Positions 41,966 to 51,258 of a stretch of DNA of 64,000 nucleotides are shown here, piece after piece; the stretch's first letter is position 1, and each line of letters starts with the position of its first letter. Source of the stretch: Amycolatopsis tucumanensis (GTDB taxonomy: Bacteria; Actinomycetota; Actinomycetes; Mycobacteriales; Pseudonocardiaceae); the NCBI RefSeq assembly GCF_021654135.1, contig NZ_JAKGSD010000005.1, forward strand, positions 124,001-188,000, in the 5' to 3' direction. A program made the translations under genes and the position numbers. Under the pieces are notes generated by a model. That model worked only from the letters and a program-made list of their open reading frames with translations. It was not told where the DNA came from and made no database searches.

Positions 41966-43842
41966 AGCGACAGCTCCGGCTGCAGCTTCGACACCGTCCA
42001 CACCCGTTGCCTGCGCGCGGCCAGCGCCGACACCGCGAGCGCGCCCACCAGGTAGGCGACCAGCACCCCGATGTCCAGCAGGTTCCGCAGCGACGCGCCG
42101 GTGTAGAGCAGGTGCCGCAGCCCGTCGACCACGTACCCCATCGGCAGCACGACGTGCAGCGGGTACAGCGCGTCCGGCAGGGTCTGCCACGGGAACGTGC
42201 CGCCCGCGCTGACCAGCTGCAACACCAGCAGCACCAGCCCGAGGAACTTGCCGACGGCGCCGAAGAACGCGTTGAGCGCGTGCACGATCGCGGTGAACGT
42301 CAGCGACGCCAGGATCGCGAACGCCAGCGCGCCCACCGGGTGCGCGATGTGGATGCCGACGAACCAGGTCACGGCGGCGAACAACACGACGACCTGCGCG
42401 ATGCCCAGCAGCGCCGAAGGCAGCCACCCGCCGAGCGCGACCCGCAGCGGCGCGGTGCCCGCCGCGATCGCCCGCGACGACAGCGGCCGGATCAGCAGGA
42501 ACAACACGAATGCGCCGATCCAGGTGGCCAGGGCGAGGAAGAACGGGGCCAGCCCGGCGCCGTAGGTGCCCGCGGAGGCGACGCCGACGGAGTTGACCGC
42601 GACCGGGTCGGCGATCGTGTCCGCGGTCGCGGTCCGCGTCGGGTCGCTGGGGTTGGGGATCTGCTGGAGCCCGTTGTTCAGGCCGTCCCGCAGCTGGCCG
42701 GCGCCGGTCGCCAGCTCCCGCGTGCCGGACAACGCGGTCTTCTCGCCGTCGTTGAGCTGGTTCGCGCCGGCCGAGAGCGTGTTCGCGCCGTCGGCGGCCT
42801 GCGCGATGCCGCCGGACAGCGCGGGCGCCGAGTTCGCCAGCGTGGCGGCCCCGGCCGCGACCTGCCGCGCCCCGTCGGCGAGCTGGTTCAGCTGGGCCGA
42901 CGTCTGCTGGATCCTCGAGTTGGCCTGGTCGACCGGGGCCCGCAGGTCGCCCAGCACGCCCTGCACCCGCTCGATGTCGGTCTCGGACAACCCGGCCGCG
43001 CGCAGCCGGTCGGTGAGCTGGTTGTTCACGTCGTCGAGGTTGCGCACCAGCTGGGCGGATCCGCTCGCCACGGTGGACCCGGCCGCGGCGACCTGGCTGT
43101 TGCCGTCGGCGACCTGCTGGGCGCCGTCGGCCAGCTGCCGGGTGCTCTGCGGCAGGGTCGCGGTGCTCGACCGGAGCGTGGACAGCCCGGACGACAGCTG
43201 GGCGCTGCCGGTGGCCAGCTGCTGCGCCCCGTCGGCGAGCTGCTGCTGGCCGGTGAGCAGCCGGTTCGCGCCGTCGGCGAGCTGGGTGGCGCCGGTCGCG
43301 GCCTGCTGGGTCTGCTGGTAGATGGTCGAAAAGCCCATCAGGAACCGGTTCGCGGCCTCGCTGCCCACCTTCTCCGCGATCGTGTCGCGGATCTGCTCGG
43401 CGACCTGGTTGGCGATGGTGTGCGAGAGGTAGTTGTTCGCGTCGTTCGTGGTCAGCTGGATCGTGGCGCGCTGCGGGGTGAAGTTGCCGCTGGAGAGCAG
43501 CGCGGCGGAGAAGTCGCGCGGGATCGTGATCGTGAACGCGTAGCGGTCGTCGCGCACCCCGGCGTCGGCCTCGGCCGCGGAGACCTCGTGCCACTGGAAC
43601 GTGCCCGAGCCGACCACCGAGGACGTTACTTCGTCGCCGACGTTGCGGTCGGCGGAGCCCGCGTCCTCGTTGACGATCGCCGCGGGCAGCTTGCCGAGGC
43701 GGCCGTAGGGGTCGAAGTTGGCGTAGAGGTAGAACGACGCGTACAGCAGGGGGACGAGCACCAGCGCGGCCACGGCGAGCTTGGGCAGCTTGCCGGAGGT
43801 CAGGCGGCGCAGTTCCCCGGCGGCGAGCCGGAGGCCGGTCAC
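41962..43842 (-). CDS. YhgE/Pip-family membrane protein (ABC-2-type exporter-like)
   Basis: The 626-residue protein has one N-terminal span (KLAVAALVLVPLLYASFYLYANF), a large extracytoplasmic region with many repeats of the form 'L-x-x-GA-x-QLA-x-G' (about residues 160-400), and five or six C-terminal spans. This is the YhgE/Pip arrangement; relatives include phage-infection protein and EsaA. The repeat region is predicted coiled-coil. It probably exports a substrate with the small ATPase-like protein encoded just upstream. Confidence 0.88.
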   Translation of the reverse strand: MTGLRLAAGELRRLTSGKLPKLAVAALVLVPLLYASFYLYANFDPYGRLGKLPAAIVNEDAGSADRNVGDEVTSSVVGSGTFQWHEVSAAEADAGVRDDRYAFTITIPRDFSAALLSSGNFTPQRATIQLTTNDANNYLSHTIANQVAEQIRDTIAEKVGSEAANRFLMGFSTIYQQTQQAATGATQLADGANRLLTGQQQLADGAQQLATGSAQLSSGLSTLRSSTATLPQSTRQLADGAQQVADGNSQVAAAGSTVASGSAQLVRNLDDVNNQLTDRLRAAGLSETDIERVQGVLGDLRAPVDQANSRIQQTSAQLNQLADGARQVAAGAATLANSAPALSGGIAQAADGANTLSAGANQLNDGEKTALSGTRELATGAGQLRDGLNNGLQQIPNPSDPTRTATADTIADPVAVNSVGVASAGTYGAGLAPFFLALATWIGAFVLFLLIRPLSSRAIAAGTAPLRVALGGWLPSALLGIAQVVVLFAAVTWFVGIHIAHPVGALAFAILASLTFTAIVHALNAFFGAVGKFLGLVLLVLQLVSAGGTFPWQTLPDALYPLHVVLPMGYVVDGLRHLLYTGASLRNLLDIGVLVAYLVGALAVSALAARRQRVWTVSKLQPELSL

Positions 43843-44492
43843 TGCGGATCTCCTTGCACGAGTTCGGGTTCGGGCTGCTCGGTGCGGCCGAGCAGCGCCG
43901 GGGGAGCGGGCAGTGCCCCGGTCGGGGCGGTGGCGGTCAGCACGACGACGGCGAAGCCGCGCTCGGCGTGTTCGCGGGCGAGGCCGGCCCAGCTGGAGAC
44001 GTCGCTGCTGTGCCGGTCGGGGGTGTCGAGCACGAGCAGCCGCACCCCGGGCCGCGCCGCGGCCAGCGCGGTGAGCAGCCGGGTGCGCTCGGCGGGGGAC
44101 AGGTGCTCGAACCGGACGTCCGCGCGCCCGGCGAGGTCGTGCTCGGACAGCCACCGCGCGACGGCGTCCTTGCCCGCGGGCAGCTTCCCGATCGACAGCT
44201 CCTCGGCGACGACCATCCGCACCGGCAGCGAGTCCTCCGGCGCGGTGATCTCGGGCGCGTCCACCACGGCGCTGACGCGGCGCAGCTTCGCGGCGTCCGC
44301 CTTGCCGTCGAGCGTCACGAGCCCGGTCGTCGGCCGCATCCGCCCGGTCAGGGCGAGACCGAACGCGGTCACCCCGGCGCCCGGCTCGCCGTGCGCGAAG
44401 ACGAGTTCGCCCTCGCCGACGGCGAGCGAGGTCGGCGGCAGCACCGTGCCGTGCGGACCTTCGACGGTGACCCGGTCGGCGTGCACCCGCAC
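43839..44492 (-). CDS. ABC-type ATPase-like protein with degenerate P-loop
   Basis: The 217-residue protein follows the order of an ABC ATPase. The Walker A position reads GEPGAGVTAF, with Val replacing the essential Lys. The signature region is LSPAERTRLL and Walker B reads VRLLVLDTPD without the catalytic Glu. It is 20-30 residues shorter than typical ABC ATPases. It is co-transcribed with the YhgE/Pip protein and may be a non-hydrolysing subunit or a decayed ATPase. Confidence 0.75.
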   Translation of the reverse strand: MRVHADRVTVEGPHGTVLPPTSLAVGEGELVFAHGEPGAGVTAFGLALTGRMRPTTGLVTLDGKADAAKLRRVSAVVDAPEITAPEDSLPVRMVVAEELSIGKLPAGKDAVARWLSEHDLAGRADVRFEHLSPAERTRLLTALAAARPGVRLLVLDTPDRHSSDVSSWAGLAREHAERGFAVVVLTATAPTGALPAPPALLGRTEQPEPELVQGDPQ

Positions 44493-44503
44493 AGGATCCC
44501 CCT

Positions 44504-44531
44504 CTTTTGAACTGACTGGTCAGTTCAAAAG
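44504..44531. promoter_or_regulatory. 28-bp palindromic operator upstream of the YhgE/Pip operon
   Basis: CTTTTGAACTGAC and GTCAGTTCAAAAG are exact 13-bp inverted arms around two bases. The site starts 12 bp before the first start codon of the operon. It fits a TetR operator and is probably bound by the regulator at 41381-41965. Confidence 0.75.
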
Positions 44532-44565
44532 TTACGCCCGTCCTCCGGAGCCCGCAACTCGGGGG

Positions 44566-45483
44566 TCAGCGCAGCGCGGACGCGGGCCGGACCTCCCAGT
44601 ACGACCACAACGGCCGGTACCCCTGACGCGGCCAGAACACCGAGGACAGCGGGTTGGCCGGGTTGTAGTAGAGGTAGGTCGCGCGGGCGCCGAGGTCGGC
44701 GAACTCGCGGTGCACCCGGCTCAGCAGCGCCCGGCCGATGCCTTCGCCGCGCGCGTGCTCGCTGGTCGCCACGTTGTTGACGTAACCCCACTGCCCGGCG
44801 GGCAGCAACTCGGCGGCCCACGACCCGGGCGCCGACTCGACCCACCCGCAGTCGGCCAGTGCGACGGCGACGCCGTCCCGTTCGGCGAGCCAGACCGGCG
44901 CGTCCGCGGCGAGGTTGCGCTCCAGCCGCGGCGTGATCAGCTGCGCAGTGCCCGGCCGCCACGGCCCGGCGACCAGGCTGGAGTAGCGGAACGTGGCCAT
45001 CGACAGCGCCACGACCTCCTCAAGGTCCTCCGGCCGCGCGCGGCGGATCGTCACGCCCGGCGGGGGTGGGTGGTCCTCCGGCGGGCCGGTGCGGACGGCG
45101 AGCACGGACAGCGGCACCAGGCCGTGGTCGAGGAACGCGCGCACCGCCTCGGCGTCCCGGCTCGGCCAGGTCACCGTGCACGACGAGTCCGCGCCGGGCG
45201 ACTCCCGGTCCATCCGGCGCCGCCAGGCGCGCAGCAGCGCGTCCATGCCCGCGGTCCCGGTGTCCCCGACGCACGGGAACAGCTGCCACACCTGCGCGGC
45301 CGACCACAGCAGGTCGAACGCGCCCGGCTGGTGCCGCTGGACCTGGACCACCCCGGTGACGCGGGTGCCGTCCGCGGTGGCCGCGGTCAGCACCTCGCCC
45401 TCCGGCGGTGGCGCGGCGGGCGGCAGCAGCGGGTCCAGCGCGCTGAACCGGGCCCGCTGCGCGGACAGCAGCGCCGCGCTCAC
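44566..45483 (-). CDS. GNAT-family N-acetyltransferase
   Basis: The 305-residue protein has a C-terminal GNAT domain (VTIRRARPEDLEEVVALSMATF ... GYVNNVATSEHARGEGIGRALLSRVHREFADLGARATYLYYNPANPLSSVFWPRQGYRPL) with the acetyl-CoA motif HARGEGIG. The N-terminal half is a divergent GNAT-like domain. GTG 45483 overlaps the methyltransferase stop. The substrate is unknown. Confidence 0.85.
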   Translation of the reverse strand: MSAALLSAQRARFSALDPLLPPAAPPPEGEVLTAATADGTRVTGVVQVQRHQPGAFDLLWSAAQVWQLFPCVGDTGTAGMDALLRAWRRRMDRESPGADSSCTVTWPSRDAEAVRAFLDHGLVPLSVLAVRTGPPEDHPPPPGVTIRRARPEDLEEVVALSMATFRYSSLVAGPWRPGTAQLITPRLERNLAADAPVWLAERDGVAVALADCGWVESAPGSWAAELLPAGQWGYVNNVATSEHARGEGIGRALLSRVHREFADLGARATYLYYNPANPLSSVFWPRQGYRPLWSYWEVRPASALR

Positions 45484-46349
45484 GGGCACGCGCGCGCCCG
45501 GAAGATCGCCGTGCCCGGGAAGAGCTTGCCCCGCAGCGGGCTCCACTGGCCCCACACCCGGGTGTGCCCGGCCGGCCACTCCGGCTCGATCAGGTCCTCC
45601 AGCGCGAACCCGGTGGCCGCCAGCGCCCGCACGTAGTCGCCCACCGTGCGGTGGTACTCCACGTAGGTCGCCTTCCCGTCCCCGTCGACCTCCACGTAGG
45701 GGGTGCGGTCGAAGTACGGCTGGCTCGCGGTCAGCCCGGCCGGCCCCGGGTCGTCCGGGAAGATCCAGCGGATCGGGTGGGTCACCGCGAACACCCACGG
45801 CCCGCCCGGCCGCAGCACCCGGCGCACCTCGGCGAACACGGTCTCGATCGAGGCCACGAACGGCAGCGCGCCGAACGCCGAGCAGGCCACGTCGACGCTG
45901 CCGTCCGCCAGCGGCAGCCGCTCGGCCGTCGCCTGGACCAGCGGGACCTCGATCCCGGTGCGCGCCGCGCCCGCGCGGGCGTGCCGGAGCATCCCGGCCG
46001 ACAGGTCGAGCCCGACCGGGTGCGCGCCCGCCGTGGCCAGCCAGCGCGAGCACGCCGCCTGGCCGCACCCGATCTCGGCCACGCGGCGGCCGCGCACGTC
46101 GCCGAGCAGCCGGGCGTCGGCCTCGCGCACGCCCTCCGGGCACCACACGAAGTCCGCGTCGCCGAGGAAGCCGCCGTGGGTGGCCTGGTAGTCGTCGGCG
46201 TCGGCGTCCCACCAGGCCAGGTTGGCCGCCGTCGCCTCGTCCGCGGTCACCTCCCGGTGCGCCACGCCGATCGTGCCGAGCCGGTGTTCGGCGCGGGCGT
46301 GCCGGTCCGGGTCGAGGTCGCCGCCGTTGTCGTCTGCCGCCGTCGTCAC
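45480..46349 (-). CDS. Class I SAM-dependent methyltransferase
   Basis: The 289-residue protein has motif I VAEIGCGQAACSRWL, GLDLSAGML, and the motif IV/V region VDVACSAFGALPFV with EVRRVLRPGG. This is the UbiE/COQ5-like group common in actinobacteria, often next to rpsA-region genes. ATG 46349 is used; in-frame starts inside the first 30 residues are possible. Confidence 0.88.
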   Translation of the reverse strand: MTTAADDNGGDLDPDRHARAEHRLGTIGVAHREVTADEATAANLAWWDADADDYQATHGGFLGDADFVWCPEGVREADARLLGDVRGRRVAEIGCGQAACSRWLATAGAHPVGLDLSAGMLRHARAGAARTGIEVPLVQATAERLPLADGSVDVACSAFGALPFVASIETVFAEVRRVLRPGGPWVFAVTHPIRWIFPDDPGPAGLTASQPYFDRTPYVEVDGDGKATYVEYHRTVGDYVRALAATGFALEDLIEPEWPAGHTRVWGQWSPLRGKLFPGTAIFRARACP

Positions 46350-46399
46350 ACCGGTATTCTCACCGGTCAGCCCCGCCGCGTCCGTGCGGGCGACCCTGT

Positions 46400-46429
46400 T
46401 TGTGCCGCGCGTGGGCGGCCGCGTACGAT
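46400..46429 (+). promoter_or_regulatory. rpsA: Probable rpsA promoter
   Basis: TTGTGC at 46400-46405 and TACGAT at 46424-46429 are separated by 18 bp, about 190 bp before the rpsA start. The long leader between them and ATG 46623 contains no other gene. Confidence 0.5.
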
Positions 46430-46622
46430 ATCTCTAGCGCAGTGGGTTCGCGCTACCTTCCACTCGGCAGAGCTGAGCCGGGTTCCGGGTCGCGCACCGT
46501 CGGCGGTGATGCTCCGCGGCCGTTCCGTTGTGAACGTTTGCTCATGGTTGCCGTCGCACGCTCACCGCGCGCGCAAACTGCAAACCTACTCGAGCCGTAA
46601 ACCAACCGGAGCAACCCACCTA

Positions 46623-48119
46623 ATGACCACCGACACCACCACCGCCCCGACGTCCGGCGCCGCCCAGGTCGCCGTCAACGACATCGGGTCGGAGGAAGAC
46701 TTCCTCGCCGCGATCGACAAGACGATCAAGTACTTCAACGACGGCGATATCGTTGAGGGCACCATCGTCAAGGTCGACCGCGACGAGGTGCTGCTCGACA
46801 TCGGTTACAAGACCGAGGGCGTCATCCCCTCGCGTGAGCTGTCCATCAAGCACGATGTCGATCCCGGCGAGGTCGTCAGCGTCGGTGACGAGGTCGAGGC
46901 CCTCGTTCTCCAGAAGGAGGACAAGGAAGGCCGGCTGATCCTGTCCAAGAAGCGCGCCCAGTACGAGCGCGCCTGGGGCACGATCGAGGAGCTCAAGGAG
47001 AAGGACGAGCCCGTCAAGGGCACCGTCATCGAGGTCGTCAAGGGCGGCCTGATCCTCGACATCGGCCTGCGGGGCTTCCTGCCCGCCTCCCTGGTGGAGA
47101 TGCGCCGCGTGCGCGACCTGCAGCCCTACGTCGGCCGCGAGCTCGAGGCGAAGATCATCGAGCTGGACAAGAACCGCAACAACGTGGTCCTGTCCCGCCG
47201 GGCCTACCTCGAGCAGACCCAGTCCGAGGTCCGCAGCGAGTTCCTCAACGCGCTCGCCAAGGGCCAGGTCCGCAAGGGCGTCGTGTCCTCGATCGTCAAC
47301 TTCGGCGCGTTCGTCGACCTCGGCGGCGTCGACGGTCTGGTGCACGTCTCGGAGCTGTCCTGGAAGCACATCGACCACCCGTCCGAGGTCGTCGAGGTCG
47401 GCCAGGAGGTCACCGTCGAGGTGCTGGACGTCGACATGGACCGCGAGCGCGTGTCCCTGTCGCTGAAGGCGACCCAGGAAGACCCGTGGCGCCAGTTCGC
47501 CCGCACCCACGCGATCGGCCAGATCGTGCCGGGCAAGGTCACCAAGCTCGTCCCGTTCGGCGCGTTCGTCCGCGTCGAGGAGGGCATCGAGGGCCTGGTG
47601 CACATCTCCGAGCTGGCCGAGCGCCACGTGGAGATCCCGGAGCAGGTCGTGCAGGTCGGCACCGAGGTCATGGTCAAGGTCATCGACATCGACCTGGAGC
47701 GCCGCCGGATCTCGCTGTCGCTGAAGCAGGCGAACGAGGGCTTCACCACCGACACCGAGTTCGACCCGACGCAGTACGGCATGGCCGCCGAGTACGACGA
47801 CCAGGGCAACTACATCTACCCCGAGGGCTTCGACCCCGACACGCAGGAGTGGCAGGAAGGCTACGACAAGCAGCGTGAGGAGTGGGAGCGCCAGTACGCC
47901 GAGGCGCACGCCCGCTACGAGGCCCACATGCGGCAGATCGCCAAGGCGGCCGAGGCCAGCGCCCAGGCGGCGGCCGAGGAGGCCACCGGTGGTCCGGTCG
48001 GCGGCGGCGAGCAGAACTACAGCTCGACCGGCGGCGGCTCGGAGCAGCGCAGCGGCGGCACCCTCGCCAGCGACGAGCAGCTCGCGGCTCTGCGCGAGAA
48101 GCTCTCCGGCGGTGCGTGA
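46623..48119 (+). CDS. rpsA: 30S ribosomal protein S1
   Basis: The 498-residue protein contains four S1 RNA-binding repeats (starting near residues 41, 127, 212 and 297), with clear repeats such as GVVSSIVNFGAFVDLGGVDGLVHVSELS and GKVTKLVPFGAFVRVEEGIEGLVHISELA. An actinobacterial C-terminal tail rich in Tyr, Glu, Gly and Ser follows. S1 helps load mRNA on the 30S subunit. ATG 46623 is weakly preceded by GGAGCAA. A strong terminator follows. Confidence 0.97.
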   Translation: MTTDTTTAPTSGAAQVAVNDIGSEEDFLAAIDKTIKYFNDGDIVEGTIVKVDRDEVLLDIGYKTEGVIPSRELSIKHDVDPGEVVSVGDEVEALVLQKEDKEGRLILSKKRAQYERAWGTIEELKEKDEPVKGTVIEVVKGGLILDIGLRGFLPASLVEMRRVRDLQPYVGRELEAKIIELDKNRNNVVLSRRAYLEQTQSEVRSEFLNALAKGQVRKGVVSSIVNFGAFVDLGGVDGLVHVSELSWKHIDHPSEVVEVGQEVTVEVLDVDMDRERVSLSLKATQEDPWRQFARTHAIGQIVPGKVTKLVPFGAFVRVEEGIEGLVHISELAERHVEIPEQVVQVGTEVMVKVIDIDLERRRISLSLKQANEGFTTDTEFDPTQYGMAAEYDDQGNYIYPEGFDPDTQEWQEGYDKQREEWERQYAEAHARYEAHMRQIAKAAEASAQAAAEEATGGPVGGGEQNYSSTGGGSEQRSGGTLASDEQLAALREKLSGGA

Positions 48120-48142
48120 GCCCTCGCGGCTGAGTGACTGAT

Positions 48143-48179
48143 CCGTGGCCCCCGGTCCTGCTTGGACCGGGGGCCACGG
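48143..48179 (+). terminator. rpsA terminator
   Basis: CCGTGGCCCCCGGTCC pairs perfectly with GGACCGGGGGCCACGG across a 5-nt loop (48159-48163). Confidence 0.88.
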
Positions 48180-48257
48180 TCGTTCCCGGGGCCGACCCGG
48201 CGCTCGTTGCCGGTGTGGCGCTGGACAACGGGTTCCGTCGGCGGCTCGGCTGCCGCC

Positions 48258-48884
48258 TCAGGCGAGTTCGAGGTCCAGCCCGTTGATCATCGCGCGGATG
48301 CCGGATCCGAACACCTCGTCGTAGGCGTCGTCGGTGGTCTCGATGAACCACTTCGGCGGCGGGTTGCGCGCGCGGTGCGTCAGCTCGACGCTCACCAGCC
48401 CGTGCATCGTGGTCCAGATCAGGTATCCGGTGACGTTCGGGTCGCGGCCCGGCGGCGTCACCGGCGCCACGCGGTCCACCAGCAGGTCGAAGCTGCTCCG
48501 CTGCGCGAACGCCCGCAGGTCCGGGTCCGGGTCGAACCCGGGCACCGACTGCTCGAACATGAACGCGTACCGCGCCGGGCTGTCCAGCGCGAACCGGCGG
48601 TAGGCGCGGGCCAGCGCGAGGATCCCCGCTGCCGGATCGCCGGAAACCGGCGGCACCGCCCGGAACTCCTCGTGCAGCATCTCGAAAGTGCGCTCGTACA
48701 AGGCGTCCAGAACCCCGTTGCGGCCGCCGAAGCGCGTGTAGACCCCGATCGTCGACGTGCCGGCCGCCTCGGCGACGCTGCGCACCGTCAGCCCTGCCAC
48801 GCCCTGCTTGAGGAGAACCGTCAGCGCGGCCTGCAGGAAGCGTTCCCTGCTGTGGCTGTCGCCGTGGCCGTGTCGGGTGGCCAT
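48258..48884 (-). CDS. TetR-family regulator (WHG-type C-terminal domain)
   Basis: The 208-residue protein has a TetR helix-turn-helix (FLQAALTVLLKQGVAGLTVRSVAEAAGTSTIGVYTRFGGRNGVLDALYE) and a C-terminal domain with WTTMHGLVSVEL, the WHG-type motif. It is divergent from folP2 across a 14-bp palindrome, which is its likely operator. Confidence 0.9.
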   Translation of the reverse strand: MATRHGHGDSHSRERFLQAALTVLLKQGVAGLTVRSVAEAAGTSTIGVYTRFGGRNGVLDALYERTFEMLHEEFRAVPPVSGDPAAGILALARAYRRFALDSPARYAFMFEQSVPGFDPDPDLRAFAQRSSFDLLVDRVAPVTPPGRDPNVTGYLIWTTMHGLVSVELTHRARNPPPKWFIETTDDAYDEVFGSGIRAMINGLDLELA

Positions 48885-48926
48885 CCGCCGCGCACCCCCT
48901 TCGCTCTCCTGGAAGCAACTTAGGGC

Positions 48927-48940
48927 ATAACGCGCGTTAT
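48927..48940. promoter_or_regulatory. 14-bp palindrome between the TetR gene and folP2
   Basis: ATAACGCGCGTTAT is perfectly symmetric and sits 43 bp upstream of the TetR start and 33 bp upstream of the FolP2 start. It probably controls both. Confidence 0.6.
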
Positions 48941-48972
48941 CGCGCCCCCGCCACGGCAGGCATGATGAAGTC

Positions 48973-49842
48973 GTGGCAGTCGACTTGGTCTTCCGCGGGC
49001 GGCGCGTCGTCGCCGACCGCGCGCTCGTGATGGCGATCGTGAACCGCACGCCCGACTCGTTCTACGACCGGGGCGCGTCCTTCGCGGACCCGGACGCGCT
49101 GGCGGCCGTCGACCGGGCCGTCGCGGAGGGCGCGGACATCGTGGACATCGGCGGGGTCAAGGCGGGCCCCGGCAGCGACGTCGGGGTCGACGAGGAGACC
49201 CGCCGGGTGGTGCCGTTCGTCGCGGAGATCCGGCGGCGGCACCCGGACCTGGTGATCAGCGTGGACACCTGGCGGCACGAGGTCGGACGCCTGGCCTGCG
49301 AGGCCGGAGCGGACCTGCTCAACGACACCTGGGCGGGCGCCGACCCGCGGCTGGCGGAGGTCGCGGCCGAGTTCGGCGCCGGGTACGTGTGCTCGCACAC
49401 CGGGGGAGCGGTGCCGCGCACGCGCCCGTTCCGCGTCCGCTACGAGGACGTCGTCGGCCAGGTGATCGAGGAGATCACCCGCCGGGCCGAGGAGGTCGTC
49501 GCGCTCGGCGTGCCCCGCGGCGGCGTCCTGATCGACCCGACGCACGACTTCGGCAAGAACACCTGGCACAGCCTCGCCCTGCTGCGGCACGCGAGCGAGC
49601 TGACCGCGACCGGCTGGCCCGTCCTCATGGCACTGTCCAACAAGGACTTCGTGGGGGAGACCCTCGGCGCCGGCGTCACCGAACGGCTGGACGGCACCCT
49701 GGCCGCCACCGCGCTCGCGGCCAGGGACGGCGCACAGGTGTTCCGGGTGCACGAGGTCCAGCAGACGCGCCGCGTGCTGGAGATGGTGGCGACGATCGCG
49801 GGGGAGCGCCCACCGGCTCAGGCGGTGCGCGGCCTGGCCTGA
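48973..49842 (+). CDS. folP2: FolP2-like dihydropteroate-synthase homologue
   Basis: The 289-residue TIM-barrel protein has the DHPS opening [16 protein letters not shown] and [10 protein letters not shown]. The loop that reads ESTRPG in true dihydropteroate synthases reads [12 protein letters not shown] here, the FolP2-type wording. Mycobacterial FolP2 is reported to lack dihydropteroate synthase activity, so folate biosynthesis should not be assumed. GTG 48973 is used. Confidence 0.88.
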   Translation: MAVDLVFRGRRVVADRALVMAIVNRTPDSFYDRGASFADPDALAAVDRAVAEGADIVDIGGVKAGPGSDVGVDEETRRVVPFVAEIRRRHPDLVISVDTWRHEVGRLACEAGADLLNDTWAGADPRLAEVAAEFGAGYVCSHTGGAVPRTRPFRVRYEDVVGQVIEEITRRAEEVVALGVPRGGVLIDPTHDFGKNTWHSLALLRHASELTATGWPVLMALSNKDFVGETLGAGVTERLDGTLAATALAARDGAQVFRVHEVQQTRRVLEMVATIAGERPPAQAVRGLA

Positions 49843-49867
49843 GCCGGGCGCCGGACGGCGGAAAGCG

Positions 49868-50371
49868 CTATCGCGCGGAGCCGTTGAGCCCGTGCAGCAC
49901 GCGCTGCAGGATCTGCGAGTCCAGGAACTCCGGCTCCGGCAACGGCTCCTCGGCCGGGTACTCGGTCGCCGGGCTGGGCATGCGGTGCGGGGAGCGCGTC
50001 GGGAGGGCCCCGGTCAGGCCGGCCGGCAACGGCAGCTCGCACCAGGCCGTGCGGTGCCCGCCGGGCAGGGCGACGGTGTTGATGGTCCAGCCGGGCAGCT
50101 CGGGGGGTTCGCCGGGGCGGTCGTCGTCGAGTTCGACGACCACGACGTCGCGGTGCAGGCGCAACCGGACGGTCAGGAAGCGGGGCGATCGCCGGTCCGC
50201 CCCTTCCACCGAGGACCGCACCAGGTGCCGGATGACGGTCGCCGCGTCGTCGGCCAGTGGCCGCAGTTTCCACTCCAGGAGGGCGAAACGGACGAACATC
50301 TCGGCGCAGCTGACGGCGGTCGGTGCAGCCACGAGCCGAAGGTCGTCTACCTGGGTGGTCGCGGTGGTCAC
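49868..50371 (-). CDS. Degenerate anti-sigma-type ATP-binding protein (HATPase_c-like)
   Basis: The 167-residue protein starts at GTG 50371 behind [36 protein letters not shown] matches the opening helices of RsbW/SpoIIAB-like serine kinases of Streptomyces, and [21 protein letters not shown] matches the later D-box region. The N-box Asn is replaced (HLVRSSV instead of ELVTNAV), so ATP binding may be lost. It may be a regulatory relic of the anti-sigma family. Confidence 0.65.
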   Translation of the reverse strand: MTTATTQVDDLRLVAAPTAVSCAEMFVRFALLEWKLRPLADDAATVIRHLVRSSVEGADRRSPRFLTVRLRLHRDVVVVELDDDRPGEPPELPGWTINTVALPGGHRTAWCELPLPAGLTGALPTRSPHRMPSPATEYPAEEPLPEPEFLDSQILQRVLHGLNGSAR

Positions 50372-50453
50372 GCCAATCCTCCCTAACATCCCCGTGGCCC
50401 GGCGAGCGCCACGAGACCGTACGTGTCGATCATCCCCGCTGGTGCGCGAGACC

Positions 50454-51200
50454 CTACGGCAAGGCTCGCGACAAAGCGAGAGCCGCCGTGCGCACCGCTG
50501 GAGAGACGCGCTCGACCCGGACCCGGTTGCTCCAGCCCGAGATCGAAATCGCGGCCCGTGCCCGGCCGGTCGCGCCGAGCACTGGACTGGCTGCACAGGT
50601 TACGCCCACCCCGGATTCCTCCCGCTCGTAGGCGACCCCCTCGTCGCGGATCCGGGTCAGCTGCCGCCGCAGCAGCCCGGGCGCGGTGATCGTGCGCGGG
50701 CCGACCCTGGTCAGGCCGGCCGCCAGCACGGTGTCCAGCACGGACGCGGGGGAGTGCGCCAGGATCGCCTTGCCCACCGCGGTGGCGTGCGCGGGAAACC
50801 GGCCGCCGATGCGCGAGGGCAGGGCGGGCGCGTCCGGGCCGCGCACGATGTCGAGGTACACCACCTCGGTGCCTTCCAGTACCGCGAGGTGCACCGTGTT
50901 GCGGGTGGCTTCGCGCAGATCGGCCAGGTAGGGGCGGGCGGCGTCGACGAGCCCGCGTTCGCGGCCGGCGAGCTGCCCGATCTCGAACAGCCGCAGCCCG
51001 AGCCGCACCGCGGTGCCGTCCCGTTCCAGCAGTCCGTGCGTGACCAGGTGCCCGGTCAGCCGGTGCACCGACGACTTCGGCAGGCCGGTGCGGCGCGCGA
51101 GTTCGGACGCGCCCAGCGCCTGATCGCCCGGCCGGAACGCGCCGAGCAGCGCGGCGATCCGGGCGGCGGTCATCCCGTCGTCCCGCTCAGCGGCACACAT
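50454..51200 (-). CDS. IclR-family transcriptional regulator
   Basis: The 248-residue protein has an N-terminal IclR winged helix ([34 protein letters not shown]) and an effector domain with [16 protein letters not shown] and a conserved late G-V-C-AAPV-like element. It is divergent by 58 bp from the acetaldehyde dehydrogenase/aldolase pair and probably regulates their use for aromatic or phenyl-type carbon sources. Confidence 0.92.
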   Translation of the reverse strand: MCAAERDDGMTAARIAALLGAFRPGDQALGASELARRTGLPKSSVHRLTGHLVTHGLLERDGTAVRLGLRLFEIGQLAGRERGLVDAARPYLADLREATRNTVHLAVLEGTEVVYLDIVRGPDAPALPSRIGGRFPAHATAVGKAILAHSPASVLDTVLAAGLTRVGPRTITAPGLLRRQLTRIRDEGVAYEREESGVGVTCAASPVLGATGRARAAISISGWSNRVRVERVSPAVRTAALALSRALP

Positions 51201-51258
51201 GCGTTGAGTGTGCCGCACTCCGGGGCGCACCGTGGAGCCGACCCCGGAAGGAGGGCGC

